The notes under the pieces are model-generated. The model was given only the letters and a program-made list of their open reading frames with translations, was not told the origin of the DNA and made no database searches. From positions 1 to 64,000 of the forward strand of contig CANRNI010000005.1 of NCBI GenBank assembly GCA_947631945.1: DNA of 64,000 nucleotides, given 5' to 3'. Each line of letters begins with the position of its first letter. The first letter of the stretch is position 1. Positions 7,949 through 17,204 of the stretch are shown one piece after another. Origin of the DNA: an uncultured Clostridia bacterium. GTDB lineage: Bacteria; Bacillota; Clostridia; Oscillospirales; Acutalibacteraceae. Both the position numbers and the translations under genes were made by a program.

Positions 7949-8824
7949 ATGGCTGATTCCGTAAAACAGACGGTTCAGTGGTTTCCCGGTCATATGGCGA
8001 AAACAAGACGGCTCATAAAGGAAAGTCTTAAACAGGTGGACGCCGTCACAATGATTCTCGACGCGCGTATACCCGAGAGCAGTAAAAATCCCGAAATTGA
8101 TTCCCTTACTCGGGATAAGCCTAAGATAATTCTTTTTAATAAAGCGGATTTGGCCGATTCGAGGGCAACAAGGCAATGGATTGAATACTATGAAGCAAGG
8201 GGTTCTGCCGCTCTCGAGGTTGACTGCCGTTCGGGAAACGGTCTTAATAAATTCAGACCGCTTGTTCGCGACGTTTTGAAAGATAAAATAAGACAAAACG
8301 AGGAAAAAGGTATGCCCGGCAAAGCCTTGAGAATTATGGTTGTCGGCATACCGAATACAGGCAAATCGTCTTTTATAAACAGAATGGGAGCGGGAAGCAA
8401 AGCAAAGGTCGAGGACAGAGCCGGAGTTACAAAAAATAACCAATGGTTCGTAATCGGAGGCGGAATAGAAATGCTTGATACTCCCGGAGTTTTATGGCCG
8501 AAATTTGAAGACCCGGAGGTCGGCGACAAGCTTGCGTTTACGGGAGGAATAAAGGACCAAATACTTGATACGGAAACTCTGGCGGTGCGTTTTCTTGCCG
8601 TAATGAGAGACAATTATCCCGAAAAGTTGGCGGAAAGATATAAGATAACGGGTTTTGCCGATAAAGAGCCGTATGAAATCCTTGAAATGATAGGAAGAAA
8701 AAGAGGTATGCTTATAAGCGGCGGAGAAATCGACACTATGAGAGCTTCCGTCGCGGTTCTCGATGAGTACAGGGGCGGAAAACTCGGAAGAATAACTCTG
8801 GAGTGGGTAAAAAATGACATATGA
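7949..8824 (+). CDS. rbgA: Ribosome biogenesis GTPase RbgA/YlqF
   Basis: The 291-residue GTPase has the circularly permuted motif order of the YlqF/YawG family: G4 NKAD at residues 64-67, then G1 GIPNTGKS near 133-140, then G3 DTPG at 177-180. The N-terminus QWFPGHMAKTRRLI is diagnostic. RbgA acts late in 50S assembly, helping incorporation of L16 and other proteins. The C-terminal RNA-binding domain is present. It overlaps rnhB by 11 bases, showing co-transcription in the conserved rplS-lepB-rbgA-rnhB-yraN neighbourhood. Confidence 0.95.
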   Translation: MADSVKQTVQWFPGHMAKTRRLIKESLKQVDAVTMILDARIPESSKNPEIDSLTRDKPKIILFNKADLADSRATRQWIEYYEARGSAALEVDCRSGNGLNKFRPLVRDVLKDKIRQNEEKGMPGKALRIMVVGIPNTGKSSFINRMGAGSKAKVEDRAGVTKNNQWFVIGGGIEMLDTPGVLWPKFEDPEVGDKLAFTGGIKDQILDTETLAVRFLAVMRDNYPEKLAERYKITGFADKEPYEILEMIGRKRGMLISGGEIDTMRASVAVLDEYRGGKLGRITLEWVKNDI

Positions 8825-9416
8825 ATTTGAAAATAAAGCTCATAACGACGGTTACGCTTTAGTATGCGGCGTCGATGAAGCAGGCAGGGGACCGCTGGCC
8901 GGTCCTGTTTACGCGGCGGCGGTAATACTTCCGGAAGGTCTTGAAGATATAGGCATTAACGATTCAAAAAAGCTCTCCGAAAAAAAGAGGGAGGCGTTTT
9001 TTGATATCATAACGGATAAAGCCGTTTCTTACGGCGTAGGCTTCGCGACCGAAAAGGAAATTGACGAAATCAACATTTTAAACGCCGCATTTCTCGCCAT
9101 GAAAAGAGCCGTAAATGCCATGAGCGTTAAGCCCGACCTTTTGCTGGTGGACGGCAACAGAAAGCCTGAAACGGGATATGAGGAGATAACGATAGTCAAA
9201 GGCGACGCTAAATCAATATCAATAGCGGCGGCGTCCATTCTTGCTAAGGTCAGCCGTGACAGATATATGACGGAGCTTGCGAAAAAATATCCCGAATACA
9301 AATTTGAACAGCACAAGGGATACCCTACAAAGCTTCATTATGAAATGATAGAAAAATACGGTATTCTGCCGGACCATAGAAAGACTTTTTTAAAGAAGAT
9401 AACAGGAAATGTATGA
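8814..9416 (+). CDS. rnhB: Ribonuclease HII
   Basis: RNase HII (200 residues) cleaves RNA in RNA-DNA hybrids and initiates removal of single ribonucleotides from DNA. The family start motif CGVDEAGRGPLAGPVYAAAV carries the catalytic Asp-Glu pair, and LLVDGN supplies another carboxylate. The KVSRDRYMTELAKKYPEYKF block and the C-terminal HKGYPTKLHYEMIEKYG are also typical. Start ATG 8814 overlaps the rbgA end, and the stop overlaps the yraN start by 4 bases (ATGA), so the three genes are coupled. Confidence 0.96.
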   Translation: MTYEFENKAHNDGYALVCGVDEAGRGPLAGPVYAAAVILPEGLEDIGINDSKKLSEKKREAFFDIITDKAVSYGVGFATEKEIDEINILNAAFLAMKRAVNAMSVKPDLLLVDGNRKPETGYEEITIVKGDAKSISIAAASILAKVSRDRYMTELAKKYPEYKFEQHKGYPTKLHYEMIEKYGILPDHRKTFLKKITGNV

Positions 9417-9766
9417 TAACGGGTTCAAGAAAAATCGGACTTATCGGTGAAATGCGCGCAGCTCAGTATCTTAGAAAAAAGGGTTATTCAATATGCTCGG
9501 CCAACTTTAAAAGCAAAACGGGCGAAATTGATATTATTGCGCTGAAAGACAATATTTTATGCTTTATAGAGGTTAAAACAAGAGAATACGGAGTTTATTT
9601 TCAGCCCTCGGAGGCGGTGGATTACCGTAAGGAGGAAAGCATAAAAAGCACAGCCGCGTATTTTATTGAAGCTTCAAAGCTGAAGATGAACGTCAGATTC
9701 GATATAATTGAAGTGATAATATGCGACGATAAATTTAAAATCAATCATATAGAAAACGCGTTTTAA
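9413..9766 (+). CDS. yraN: YraN/UPF0102 family nuclease-fold protein
   Basis: The 117-residue protein has the UPF0102 signature: G-x-x-GE-x-x-A near the N-terminus, then KTGEIDIIALKDNILCFIEVKTR, which resembles the Asp...Glu-x-Lys active site of Holliday-junction resolvase-like nucleases. Its biological role is unproven. Start ATG 9413 overlaps the rnhB stop (ATGA), and the next gene starts 12 bases downstream with AAGGAG, so all may belong to one operon. Confidence 0.9.
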   Translation: MITGSRKIGLIGEMRAAQYLRKKGYSICSANFKSKTGEIDIIALKDNILCFIEVKTREYGVYFQPSEAVDYRKEESIKSTAAYFIEASKLKMNVRFDIIEVIICDDKFKINHIENAF

Positions 9767-9778
9767 GGAGAATTTATT

Positions 9779-10705
9779 ATGCGCTTATTTGATTTACACT
9801 GCGATACAATAACGGAACTTTATAAAAATAACGGAAGCTTATGCAAAAACAGCGGTCATATTTCGCTTGAAAGAGCGGAATATCTTTCGGAATATGTACA
9901 GGATTACGCGGTTTTCATTCCCGACGAATACAGAGGACGCTCGGCTGTTGATTATTTTGACAGTGTATATGAATTTTATAAAGGGCAACTCAAAATGAAT
10001 CCCGAACTTACAGAATACGCCGACCGTGAAAGCTCCAAATTTAAAGCGGTTTTATCTGTTGAAGGAGGAGCGGGAATGGGCGGTACGATAGAGGGACTTC
10101 ATCATCTTGCCGACTGTGGTGTAAAGCTTATCACCCTTACTTGGAACGGTAGAAACGAGCTTGCGAGCGGTTGTTTTGACGAGGAGGATATAGGTCTTAC
10201 CGATTTCGGAAAAGAAGCCGTAAAAGAGATGGAAAGACTGCATATTGCTGCCGACGTTTCGCATCTTTCAAAAAAGGGCTTTTACTGCCTTGCGGATATA
10301 GCCGAAAAACCGTTTATCGCTTCACACTCCTGCTGTGATACGGTTGATAATTTTAAGGCAAGGCACAGGAATCTGACAGACGAACAAATAAAAATTATAG
10401 CCGAACACGGCGGGATAATAGGCGTGAATTTATGGGAGAAGCTTCTCGGAAACGGAAACGACAATTCCTTTGACGCGGTAATGCGCCATATGAGCCGAAT
10501 AATTGATTTGGGCGGCGAAAAATGCGTCGCTATGGGAACGGATTTCGACGGCTGTGATATAAACCCCGACCTTGCCGGAATAGAAAAACTGCGGGGACTT
10601 TATGATTATCTGTTATCTCACGGCTTCGGTGAAAAACTTCTTGACGACATATTTTTTGCCAATGCCGACAGATTTTTTAGCGCGCTTCTATTTACAAAGA
10701 AATAA
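9779..10705 (+). CDS. Membrane dipeptidase, peptidase family M19
   Basis: The 308-residue enzyme is homologous to renal dipeptidase, a zinc enzyme that hydrolyses dipeptides and accepts some with a D-residue. Metal-binding signatures are visible: LFDLHCDT at the N-terminus (His-x-Asp), SVEGG (bridging Glu), ADVSHLSKKGFY, and IASHSCCDTV. No signal peptide is present, so it is probably cytosolic. The RBS AAGGAG lies 7 bases before ATG 9779, and the short gap to yraN suggests operon membership. A 142-bp miniature repeat separates it from thrC. Confidence 0.9.
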   Translation: MRLFDLHCDTITELYKNNGSLCKNSGHISLERAEYLSEYVQDYAVFIPDEYRGRSAVDYFDSVYEFYKGQLKMNPELTEYADRESSKFKAVLSVEGGAGMGGTIEGLHHLADCGVKLITLTWNGRNELASGCFDEEDIGLTDFGKEAVKEMERLHIAADVSHLSKKGFYCLADIAEKPFIASHSCCDTVDNFKARHRNLTDEQIKIIAEHGGIIGVNLWEKLLGNGNDNSFDAVMRHMSRIIDLGGEKCVAMGTDFDGCDINPDLAGIEKLRGLYDYLLSHGFGEKLLDDIFFANADRFFSALLFTKK

Positions 10706-10721
10706 AAGTTTGTTATAATTA

Positions 10722-10863
10722 TTAAGGCAACAACGCGCAATTAACGGCGCACGCATTTGCCGCGCATATGCTACTGTCTTTTTTGTCATTCGCCGCTTTT
10801 TGCAATCCGACGAAAAATCTCGCGGCTCATCTGCGCGACAATAATTATGCGGTATTGCCTTAA
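10722..10863. repeat. Type I miniature repeat, 142-bp copy upstream of thrC
   Basis: It opens TTAAGGCAACAACGCGCAATT and ends ATAATTATGCGGTATTGCCTTAA, with internal ACGAAAAATCTCGCGGC as in the full copies. It has lost part of the centre. It occupies nearly the whole gap between the dipeptidase and thrC, so it lies within the thrC leader and adds a spurious in-frame ORF extension ahead of thrC. Confidence 0.75.
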
Positions 10864-10891
10864 AATTTTAAAGTGTGAGATGGTCATTAAA

Positions 10892-12394
10892 ATGTTTTAT
10901 ACATCAACGAGAAATAAAGCTCTTAAAGTTACCTCGGCGGAGGCTGTGACAAGAGGCATTTCAGAGGACGGAGGTCTTTTTGTCCCGTGTGAAATTCCCG
11001 AAGTATCGCTTGATTTTATAGGCTCCATGACGGATATGCCATATAAGGAAAGGGCAAAAAAAATTTTGGCGCTTTATCTGACGGATTTTTCGGCTGAGGA
11101 AATTTCAGCTTTTGTTGAGGGCGCGTACGGCGGCGATAAATTTTCAAGCGGTGATATAGCTCCCGTTGTTACGCTTCATGATAATATTAATATTCTCGAG
11201 CTTTGGCACGGTCCCACCTGCGCTTTTAAGGATATGGCGCTCCAGCTTCTGCCGCATCTTCTTATAGGCTCGTCAAAAAAGACGCTGAAGGATAAGGAAA
11301 TTGTTATCCTTGTCGCGACTTCGGGCGATACGGGCAAGGCAGCCTTGGAGGGCTTCCGCGACGTTGAATCGACAAAAATTCTTGTATTCTATCCCGAGGA
11401 CGGGGTAAGTCCCATGCAGAAGCGCCAGATGTGTACTCAGGAGGGCGATAACGTCGGAGTATGCGCCATATACGGCAACTTTGACGACGCTCAGACAGGT
11501 GTTAAAGCTATATTTACCGATGAGGAAATTAAAAAAGTATTTGAGAAAAACAATCTCGTCTTTTCTTCCGCAAACTCCATAAACTGGGGCAGACTTGTTC
11601 CGCAAATCGTATATTATTTTTCCGCTTACTGCGATATGATGAAGCAGGGAAAAATCAAGCTCGGGGATAAAATCAATATTGTGGTTCCCACAGGCAATTT
11701 CGGTAATATTCTCGCCGCGAATTACGCTATGAAAATGGGACTTCCCGTAAACAGGCTTATTTGCGCTTCAAACGCAAATAATGTGCTTACAGATTTCATA
11801 AACACGGGCATATACGATAAAAACAGAGATTTTCATACCACGATTTCGCCGTCAATGGATATACTTATTTCGAGCAACCTCGAAAGACTTATGTTTTCGC
11901 TTTACGGCGAGGACGACGACGCGGTCAGAGAGCTTTACGACTCACTTAAAGAAAACGGCAGATTCGATGTTTCTCAAGAGGTACTCGGAAAAATAAAATC
12001 GGTATATTCGGCGGGCTGCTGCGACGACGGTGAAACAAAAAAGACAATACATGATATGTATGAAAAATATAATTATCTCTGCGACACTCATACTGCCGTT
12101 GCGGTCAAGGTTTGCGAGGATTACCGCGCGGAGACGGGCGATACGGCTCCCGTTGTTGTCGCATCGACTGCAAGCCCGTATAAGTTCTGCGCGAGCGTTC
12201 TTTCCGCTCTTACCGGTGATAAAGCGGAGGGTGATGAATTTTCAATGCTGACAAAGCTTGAAGAAATGACAGGTGTAAAAGCTCCCGAACAGCTCAGAGG
12301 TCTTAAAGAAAAGAAAGTGAGATTCAATAACGTCTGCGGAAAGGATACCGACAGCATGAGAAAAGTCGTTTTTGATATGCTTAAAATAAATTAA
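10892..12394 (+). CDS. thrC: Threonine synthase
   Basis: PLP enzyme of 500 residues converting O-phosphohomoserine to threonine. The N-terminus MFYTSTRNKALKVTSAEAV and the PLP lysine K113 in GPTCAFKDMALQL identify it, with ATSGDTGKAALEGF and PTGNFGNILAANYA as further conserved blocks. It is the long thrC type. ATG 10892 gives the family N-terminus with GAGATGG just upstream; ATG 10880 is a near alternative. The longer frame back to 10757 runs through a miniature repeat and is not real. metA at 48.7 kb supplies the competing homoserine branch. Confidence 0.95.
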   Translation: MFYTSTRNKALKVTSAEAVTRGISEDGGLFVPCEIPEVSLDFIGSMTDMPYKERAKKILALYLTDFSAEEISAFVEGAYGGDKFSSGDIAPVVTLHDNINILELWHGPTCAFKDMALQLLPHLLIGSSKKTLKDKEIVILVATSGDTGKAALEGFRDVESTKILVFYPEDGVSPMQKRQMCTQEGDNVGVCAIYGNFDDAQTGVKAIFTDEEIKKVFEKNNLVFSSANSINWGRLVPQIVYYFSAYCDMMKQGKIKLGDKINIVVPTGNFGNILAANYAMKMGLPVNRLICASNANNVLTDFINTGIYDKNRDFHTTISPSMDILISSNLERLMFSLYGEDDDAVRELYDSLKENGRFDVSQEVLGKIKSVYSAGCCDDGETKKTIHDMYEKYNYLCDTHTAVAVKVCEDYRAETGDTAPVVVASTASPYKFCASVLSALTGDKAEGDEFSMLTKLEEMTGVKAPEQLRGLKEKKVRFNNVCGKDTDSMRKVVFDMLKIN

Positions 12395-12505
12395 GGCAAT
12401 ACCGCATAATTATTGTAGTGCAGATGTACCATGAGATTTTTTGTCAATATGACGAAAAATCTCATGACGCAATCTGCACGTTCGATTTAATCAGTGCTTT
12501 CTTAA
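12391..12505. repeat. Hybrid miniature repeat: type I left end, type II right end
   Basis: The left part, TTAAGGCAATACCGCATAAT onward with GTGCAGATGTACCATGAGATT, is type I. The right part, ATGACGCAATCTGCACGTTCG followed by ATTTAATCAGTGCTTTCTTAA, is type II. The two families share their sub-terminal sequence, so recombination between them could produce this. It begins inside the thrC stop codon region. Confidence 0.65.
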
Positions 12506-12521
12506 TTCCGTGTTTTAGGTC

Positions 12522-12692
12522 TTAGCAGCGTACGGCGTCCTCGTTAAGCTCAAAAGTCGCGCAGACCGTTTCTCCGCATACGCAGGCGTTGCAGGTTCCA
12601 ACCTCAATACAGCTTGCCATGCAGGTATCTTTACCGGCATGATGTACGCAGTTCTTTACTTCGCATTTGATTTTATTACCGTTGTCGTTCAT
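12522..12692 (-). CDS. DUF1540 cysteine-rich mini-protein
   Basis: The ORF of 56 codons begins MNDNGNKIKCEVKNCVHH and ends in a cysteine. It has eight cysteines, including CxxxxC, NACVC and a closing C, with KCEVKNC-x(8)-C spacing like that of DUF1540 proteins. These small proteins of Clostridia probably bind a metal, and their function is unknown. AAGGTGA lies 7 bases before the ATG, a good SD. The gene stands alone between the thrC repeat and a roughly 135-base gap leading to the clpX terminator. Confidence 0.75.
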   Translation of the reverse strand: MNDNGNKIKCEVKNCVHHAGKDTCMASCIEVGTCNACVCGETVCATFELNEDAVRC

Positions 12693-12828
12693 ATTCAATC
12701 ACCTTGTTTATATATTAAAGAGATATCTCTTGCGATTATTATTGCTTTCCGATAAGTTTTTATACATTTTCTTAAAAAAATTATTAATTACTGAATAACT
12801 CAGCGTTTTCTTGAATTTTATCCGAGAT

Positions 12829-12858
12829 AAAAAACGCTCTCGCTCAGCGGCGAGGGCG
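12829..12858 (-). terminator. Intrinsic terminator of clpX
   Basis: On the minus strand CGCCCTCG pairs with CGAGAGCG (one mismatch) around an 8-nt loop, followed directly by six T. It lies about 30 bases after the clpX stop. Confidence 0.7.
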
Positions 12859-12889
12859 TAATATATTTTCTGTGATTATATTTTGCTGT

Positions 12890-14194
12890 TTATACCGCTC
12901 CGGCGACGGCAGGTTTGTTTTTCTGCTCGAGTTCTCTTGTCATATCGAAATCGAGAACAGGCGCGGCATTTTCGGTTATACATTCTTTTGTAATTGTTAC
13001 CTTGCAGATGTTTATATCGGACGGAGCCTCATACATAATCTGCAAAAGCGCGTTTTCCATTATAGCTCTCAAGCCCCTCGCGCCGGTTTTCTTTTTAAGA
13101 GCGGATTCGGCAATTGCCTCAAGAGCGTCATCGTTAAAGCAAAGCTCTATATCATCCATAGCGAAAAGCTCCGTATACTGCTTTATTAGCGAGTTTTTAG
13201 GCTCTTTAAGGATTTTTATAAGAGATTCCTTATTGAGATTGTTAAGAGCCGAGATAACGGGAATACGCCCCACAAGCTCGGGAATAAGACCGAATTTAAC
13301 AAGGTCCTGCGGAATAACCTTTGACATGATTTCGTCGTAATTGATTTCCGATTTCGATTTTACTTCGGCTTCAAAGCCGAGCACCGAGCTGCCCGTTCTT
13401 TTTTCTATAATTTTTTCAATGCCGTCAAAAGCGCCGCCGCATATAAAGAGTATATTTGTCGTATCAATTTGGATAAATTCCTGCTGCGGATGCTTTCTTC
13501 CGCCCTGGGGAGGAACGTTGGCTACAGTTCCCTCAAGTATTTTAAGCATCGCCTGCTGAACGCCCTCGCCGCTTACGTCGCGGGTAATGGACTGATTCTC
13601 CGACCTTCTTGAGATTTTATCTATTTCATCGACGTAAATAATGCCGCGTTCGGCTCTTTCTATATCGTAATCGGCGGCCTGAATAAGACGAAGCAGAATA
13701 TTTTCAACGTCCTCACCGACATAACCTGCCTCCGTAAGAGTCGTCGCGTCCGCGATTGCGAACGGCACGTCGAGAATTTTTGCGAGAGTCTGCGCGAGCA
13801 TGGTTTTTCCTACGCCCGTGGGCCCCAAAAGCAAGACGTTGCTTTTTTGTATATCGACATCCGATTCCTGCGCAAGGTATATCCTTTTATAGTGATTGTA
13901 AACGGCTACGGAAAGAGCGGTTTTCGCCTTATCCTGACCTATAACGTACTCGTCGAGTTTTTCTTTTATCTGAGCGGGTTTCGGAAGCTTCCTTTTCGAT
14001 ACCGACGGGTAACTCCTTTTTTTTGGCGCTTCGTAAAAATCATCTTCTTCGACAATAGCGCAGCAAAGCATGGTACATTCATTGCATATATACACGCTGC
14101 CCGGTCCCGCTATCATCTTGCGAACCTTATCCTGCGTTTTTCCGCAGAACGAACAGCGAATCTCTTTATCTCTTGAATCGTCATTTTTAGGCAA
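12890..14194 (-). CDS. clpX: ATP-dependent Clp protease ATP-binding subunit ClpX
   Basis: AAA+ unfoldase of 434 residues that feeds substrates to ClpP. The N-terminal C4 zinc domain has Cys14, Cys17, Cys37 and Cys40. Walker A GPTGVGKT is at 124-131, Walker B is [10 protein letters not shown], and the pore loop and ClpP-binding IGF-type region follow. Full length. clpP lies upstream on the same strand with a 77-base gap that contains a hairpin, and tig precedes clpP, the usual Firmicute tig-clpP-clpX order. Confidence 0.98.
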   Translation of the reverse strand: MPKNDDSRDKEIRCSFCGKTQDKVRKMIAGPGSVYICNECTMLCCAIVEEDDFYEAPKKRSYPSVSKRKLPKPAQIKEKLDEYVIGQDKAKTALSVAVYNHYKRIYLAQESDVDIQKSNVLLLGPTGVGKTMLAQTLAKILDVPFAIADATTLTEAGYVGEDVENILLRLIQAADYDIERAERGIIYVDEIDKISRRSENQSITRDVSGEGVQQAMLKILEGTVANVPPQGGRKHPQQEFIQIDTTNILFICGGAFDGIEKIIEKRTGSSVLGFEAEVKSKSEINYDEIMSKVIPQDLVKFGLIPELVGRIPVISALNNLNKESLIKILKEPKNSLIKQYTELFAMDDIELCFNDDALEAIAESALKKKTGARGLRAIMENALLQIMYEAPSDINICKVTITKECITENAAPVLDFDMTRELEQKNKPAVAGAV

Positions 14195-14224
14195 TGAAAG
14201 CTCAACTCCTAACTTGATACAGAA

Positions 14225-14255
14225 AATCGGGTAAACCGAGATGATCTACCCGATT
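14225..14255 (-). terminator. Hairpin between clpP and clpX
   Basis: A 9-bp perfect stem (14225-14233 with 14247-14255) is followed on the minus strand by TTTTCTG. It lies 17 bases after the clpP stop and could partly terminate or set relative expression of clpP and clpX. Confidence 0.5.
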
Positions 14256-14271
14256 GCCGAAAAAATTTTAA

Positions 14272-14853
14272 TTATCTGTTTTTAATAACCTTGTCAACAA
14301 GACCGTATTCAAGAGCTTCCTGAGCCGTCATATAATTATCGCGCTCGGTATCCCTGTAAATCTCCTCTATCGGTTTGCCTGTGTTTTCCGCGAGAATCCT
14401 GTTGAGATTTTCTTTTGTTCTGAGTATCTGCTTCGCGACGATTTCAATTTCCGTCGCTTGACCTTGAGCGCCGCCCAAGGGCTGATGAATCATTACAAGA
14501 CTGTTGGGCAGAGCGAATCTTTTTCCCTTTGTACCCGACGAGAGCAGGAAAGCTCCCATAGATGCAGCCATGCCCATGCATATTGTGGAAACGTCGCATT
14601 TAATATACTGCATTGTATCGTAAATCGCGAAGCCTGCGGAAACCGAGCCGCCGGGACTGTTTATATAAAGACTTATATCCTTATCGGCGTCCTGTCCCTC
14701 AAGGAAAAGAAGCTGAGCCACGACAAGACTTGCGGTCGTGTCGTTCACTTCATCAGAAAGAACTATAATTCTGTCGTTGAGCAGCCTGGAAAAAATATCG
14801 TAAGCTCTTTCTCCTCTGTTAGTCTGTTCAATGACGGTAGGTACCAATGCCAT
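14272..14853 (-). CDS. clpP: ATP-dependent Clp protease proteolytic subunit
   Basis: Serine peptidase of 193 residues that forms the tetradecameric chamber paired with ClpX and other Clp ATPases. The catalytic triad is at canonical positions: Ser98 in AASMGAFLL, His123 in MIHQPLGG and Asp172 in RDTERDNYM. Length is normal for a housekeeping ClpP. A GGAGG-type SD lies about 8 bases upstream of the ATG. Confidence 0.98.
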   Translation of the reverse strand: MALVPTVIEQTNRGERAYDIFSRLLNDRIIVLSDEVNDTTASLVVAQLLFLEGQDADKDISLYINSPGGSVSAGFAIYDTMQYIKCDVSTICMGMAASMGAFLLSSGTKGKRFALPNSLVMIHQPLGGAQGQATEIEIVAKQILRTKENLNRILAENTGKPIEEIYRDTERDNYMTAQEALEYGLVDKVIKNR

Positions 14854-14952
14854 AATAATAACCTCCTCTTACATTATTGATTATAGCGCTTTATTTAAAA
14901 TATTATTCATTATCAATAAATTACTTATATTATTCGGAAGCCCGGCGGTTTT

Positions 14953-16371
14953 TTATTCTTCTGCGGGAGTTTCTTCCTCGGGAGCTTCTTCCGAAGATTT
15001 ATCCGTATCGCTTTCGGTAGCTTTCTCCGGCTCTTCAGCCGCTTTTTCTTCGGTGTTTTCTTCGGTCTTTTCTTCGGTCTTTTCCGAAGGCGCAACCGCC
15101 TTTGCGTTTTTAACTATAAGGTCTACGGCCTTTTTGTTTACGATATCGCTCTTTACCGTTTTTTCCGAAACAGTATTCTTGATGTTCTCGGCTTTCATGC
15201 CGTAGGCATCGGCAATTTTATTGTACTGTTCCTCGATTTCTTCCGCTGTTGCTTCAATATTTTCAAGCGATACGATTTTCTCGAGCGCAAGCATAAGCTT
15301 AACGTCCTTTTCGGCGCGTTCCTTATAGGTATCTCTTACGCTTTCTTCGCTCATACCCATATATTTAACATAAGTCGCGAAATCAAGTCCCTGCATTTTA
15401 AGTCTGTAATCAAAATCGTTTATCATGTCGTCAATGGCTTTTTCAATCATGCACTGCGGAATTTCGCCCTTAACGGTATTGGCAACAGCGTTGAGAAGCT
15501 GTGATTCAAACTCTTTGTCGGCTTCGCTCTGTCTGTTGTCCTTTATTGATTTCTCAATATCGGCTTTAAGCTCGTCAAGAGTATCGAACTCGCTGATATC
15601 TTTAGCAAAATCATCGTCAAGCTCGGGCATTTCTTTTACCTTGATACCGTTTATTTTTATCTTGAAAACAACCGGTTTGCCGGCGAGTTCCTCCGCATGG
15701 TATTCTTCGGGGAACGTTACGTCGATATCAAATTCCTCGCCGATTGAATGACCGATTATTTTTTCCTCAAATCCGGGGATAAACTGACCGCTTCCTATTG
15801 TAAGGTCGTATTCTTCGGCCTTGCCGCCGTCAAAAGGTACGCCCTCATTAAAGCCCTCGTAATTGATGTTGACGATATCGCCGTCCCGGACCGCTCTGTC
15901 ATCAATATCTACAAGTCTTGCGTTATCCTCCTGTCTTTTTTTGAGTTCGTCCTCAACGTCTTTCTCGGAAACAGAAACCGTTTCCTTTTCGGCTTCAAGA
16001 CCTTTGTATTCGCCTATCTCGATTTCGGGCTTGACCGTTACCTTGCAGGAAAGCTCAACGCCGTCCTTGCCTATGGATTTGATGTCAAGGTCGAACGGAT
16101 TATCAACAACGTCAAGTCCGGCTTCCTCGACAGCCGCCGTATATGCGTCGGGAAACGCGATTTCAAGAGCGTCGTCATAGAAAACGCTTTCGCCGTAATA
16201 TTTTTCAATAAAAGCCTTGGAAGCTTTTCCTTTTCTGAAGCCCGGTATGCTTATGTTTTTTTTAGCCTTGTTGTAAGCCTTTAAATTAGCGTCCGCAAAA
16301 GCAGCCGCGTCGATTGAAAATTCGATTGTAACTTCGTTTGTTCCTGTTTTCTCCGATGATTTTAAACTCAT
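14953..16371 (-). CDS. tig: Trigger factor
   Basis: Ribosome-bound chaperone and peptidyl-prolyl isomerase of 472 residues. The N-terminal ribosome-binding domain includes IPGFRKGKASKAFIEKYYG (signature FRxGxxP-like loop), the FKBP-like domain starts near GDIVNINYEGF, and a C-terminal helical chaperone domain follows. The last 45 or so residues form a low-complexity acidic tail rich in Glu, Thr and Pro, longer than in model trigger factors. The gene precedes clpP and clpX, so folding and proteolysis functions are grouped here. Confidence 0.96.
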   Translation of the reverse strand: MSLKSSEKTGTNEVTIEFSIDAAAFADANLKAYNKAKKNISIPGFRKGKASKAFIEKYYGESVFYDDALEIAFPDAYTAAVEEAGLDVVDNPFDLDIKSIGKDGVELSCKVTVKPEIEIGEYKGLEAEKETVSVSEKDVEDELKKRQEDNARLVDIDDRAVRDGDIVNINYEGFNEGVPFDGGKAEEYDLTIGSGQFIPGFEEKIIGHSIGEEFDIDVTFPEEYHAEELAGKPVVFKIKINGIKVKEMPELDDDFAKDISEFDTLDELKADIEKSIKDNRQSEADKEFESQLLNAVANTVKGEIPQCMIEKAIDDMINDFDYRLKMQGLDFATYVKYMGMSEESVRDTYKERAEKDVKLMLALEKIVSLENIEATAEEIEEQYNKIADAYGMKAENIKNTVSEKTVKSDIVNKKAVDLIVKNAKAVAPSEKTEEKTEENTEEKAAEEPEKATESDTDKSSEEAPEEETPAEE

Positions 16372-16500
16372 GTAAATTTTCCTCCGTTCTCATACCGAAT
16401 ATGAGATATTTCAACTTATGTATTATAGCAAATAATTACCGCAATTTCCAGTACTTTTACGGTATTATTTTTAAAAATTTGTAAAATTTGTAATTCGTTT

Positions 16501-17190
16501 TCAGAATTTTTCTATCAACTTTGGACAAAATTTTAATCTGTCGCCTGAAATAAGCGAAAATTTTATTCCGTCCGATACAAAATTATCGTATCTGCCTGTT
16601 GTGTCGCCGTGTATATGACCGAAAAAACAGCGTTTTATTCCGTATTCAGTCAGCACGGAATAAATTTCTTCGCATATTTTGCCATCAAACAAAGGCGGAT
16701 AATGCAGAAAAACTATCGGCTCACCGCCTGCTTCCAATCCCGCTTCTACAGACCTTATAAGCCTTTGACGCTCGCGAAGTATAACTTTTTTGTCGCTTTC
16801 GGGCGAATCGTAGAACCAGCCTCTGGTTCCGCATACAGAATATTCCCCGAGCCTGAAAGAATTATTGAAAAGTATTGATATTGTGTCAAAGCCGCTGTCT
16901 TTAAGAAAATTATTCATTTTATTCATGGTCTGCCACCAGTAATCGTGGTTGCCCTTTATAAAAATTTTTTTTCCCGTAAGCTTATTTATAAAATCGAAAT
17001 CGGGATAACATTCCTCAAGCTTCATAGCCCATGAGATATCGCCGTTTATTACGACCGTATCTCTTTCGGAAACCACGGCGTTCCAGTTCTTTTTAAGACG
17101 CTCCACATGATTGTCCCAACCTCTGAAAACGTCCATAGGCTTGTCGCTGCCTATGGATAAATGCGTATCGCCTATAGCAAACAGCGACAT
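16501..17190 (-). CDS. Calcineurin-like metallophosphoesterase (COG1768 type)
   Basis: The 229-residue phosphoesterase has all metal-binding motifs: GDTHLS at residues 7-12, NGDISWAMKLEE, KGNHDYWW, and HYPP followed by GHIHGDTTG. The family is predicted to hydrolyse phosphoesters, but the physiological substrate is unknown. Start ATG 17190 lies 15 bases after the stop of another phosphoesterase gene, with GGAGG in the gap, so the two are co-transcribed. No signal peptide is seen. Confidence 0.85.
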   Translation of the reverse strand: MSLFAIGDTHLSIGSDKPMDVFRGWDNHVERLKKNWNAVVSERDTVVINGDISWAMKLEECYPDFDFINKLTGKKIFIKGNHDYWWQTMNKMNNFLKDSGFDTISILFNNSFRLGEYSVCGTRGWFYDSPESDKKVILRERQRLIRSVEAGLEAGGEPIVFLHYPPLFDGKICEEIYSVLTEYGIKRCFFGHIHGDTTGRYDNFVSDGIKFSLISGDRLKFCPKLIEKF

Positions 17191-17204
17191 ACCGAGGCCT
17201 CCTC

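Noticed and set aside
10757-10891. In-frame extension of thrC to ATG 10757
   Set aside because: It lies almost entirely in a miniature repeat, and the family N-terminus begins at 10892.
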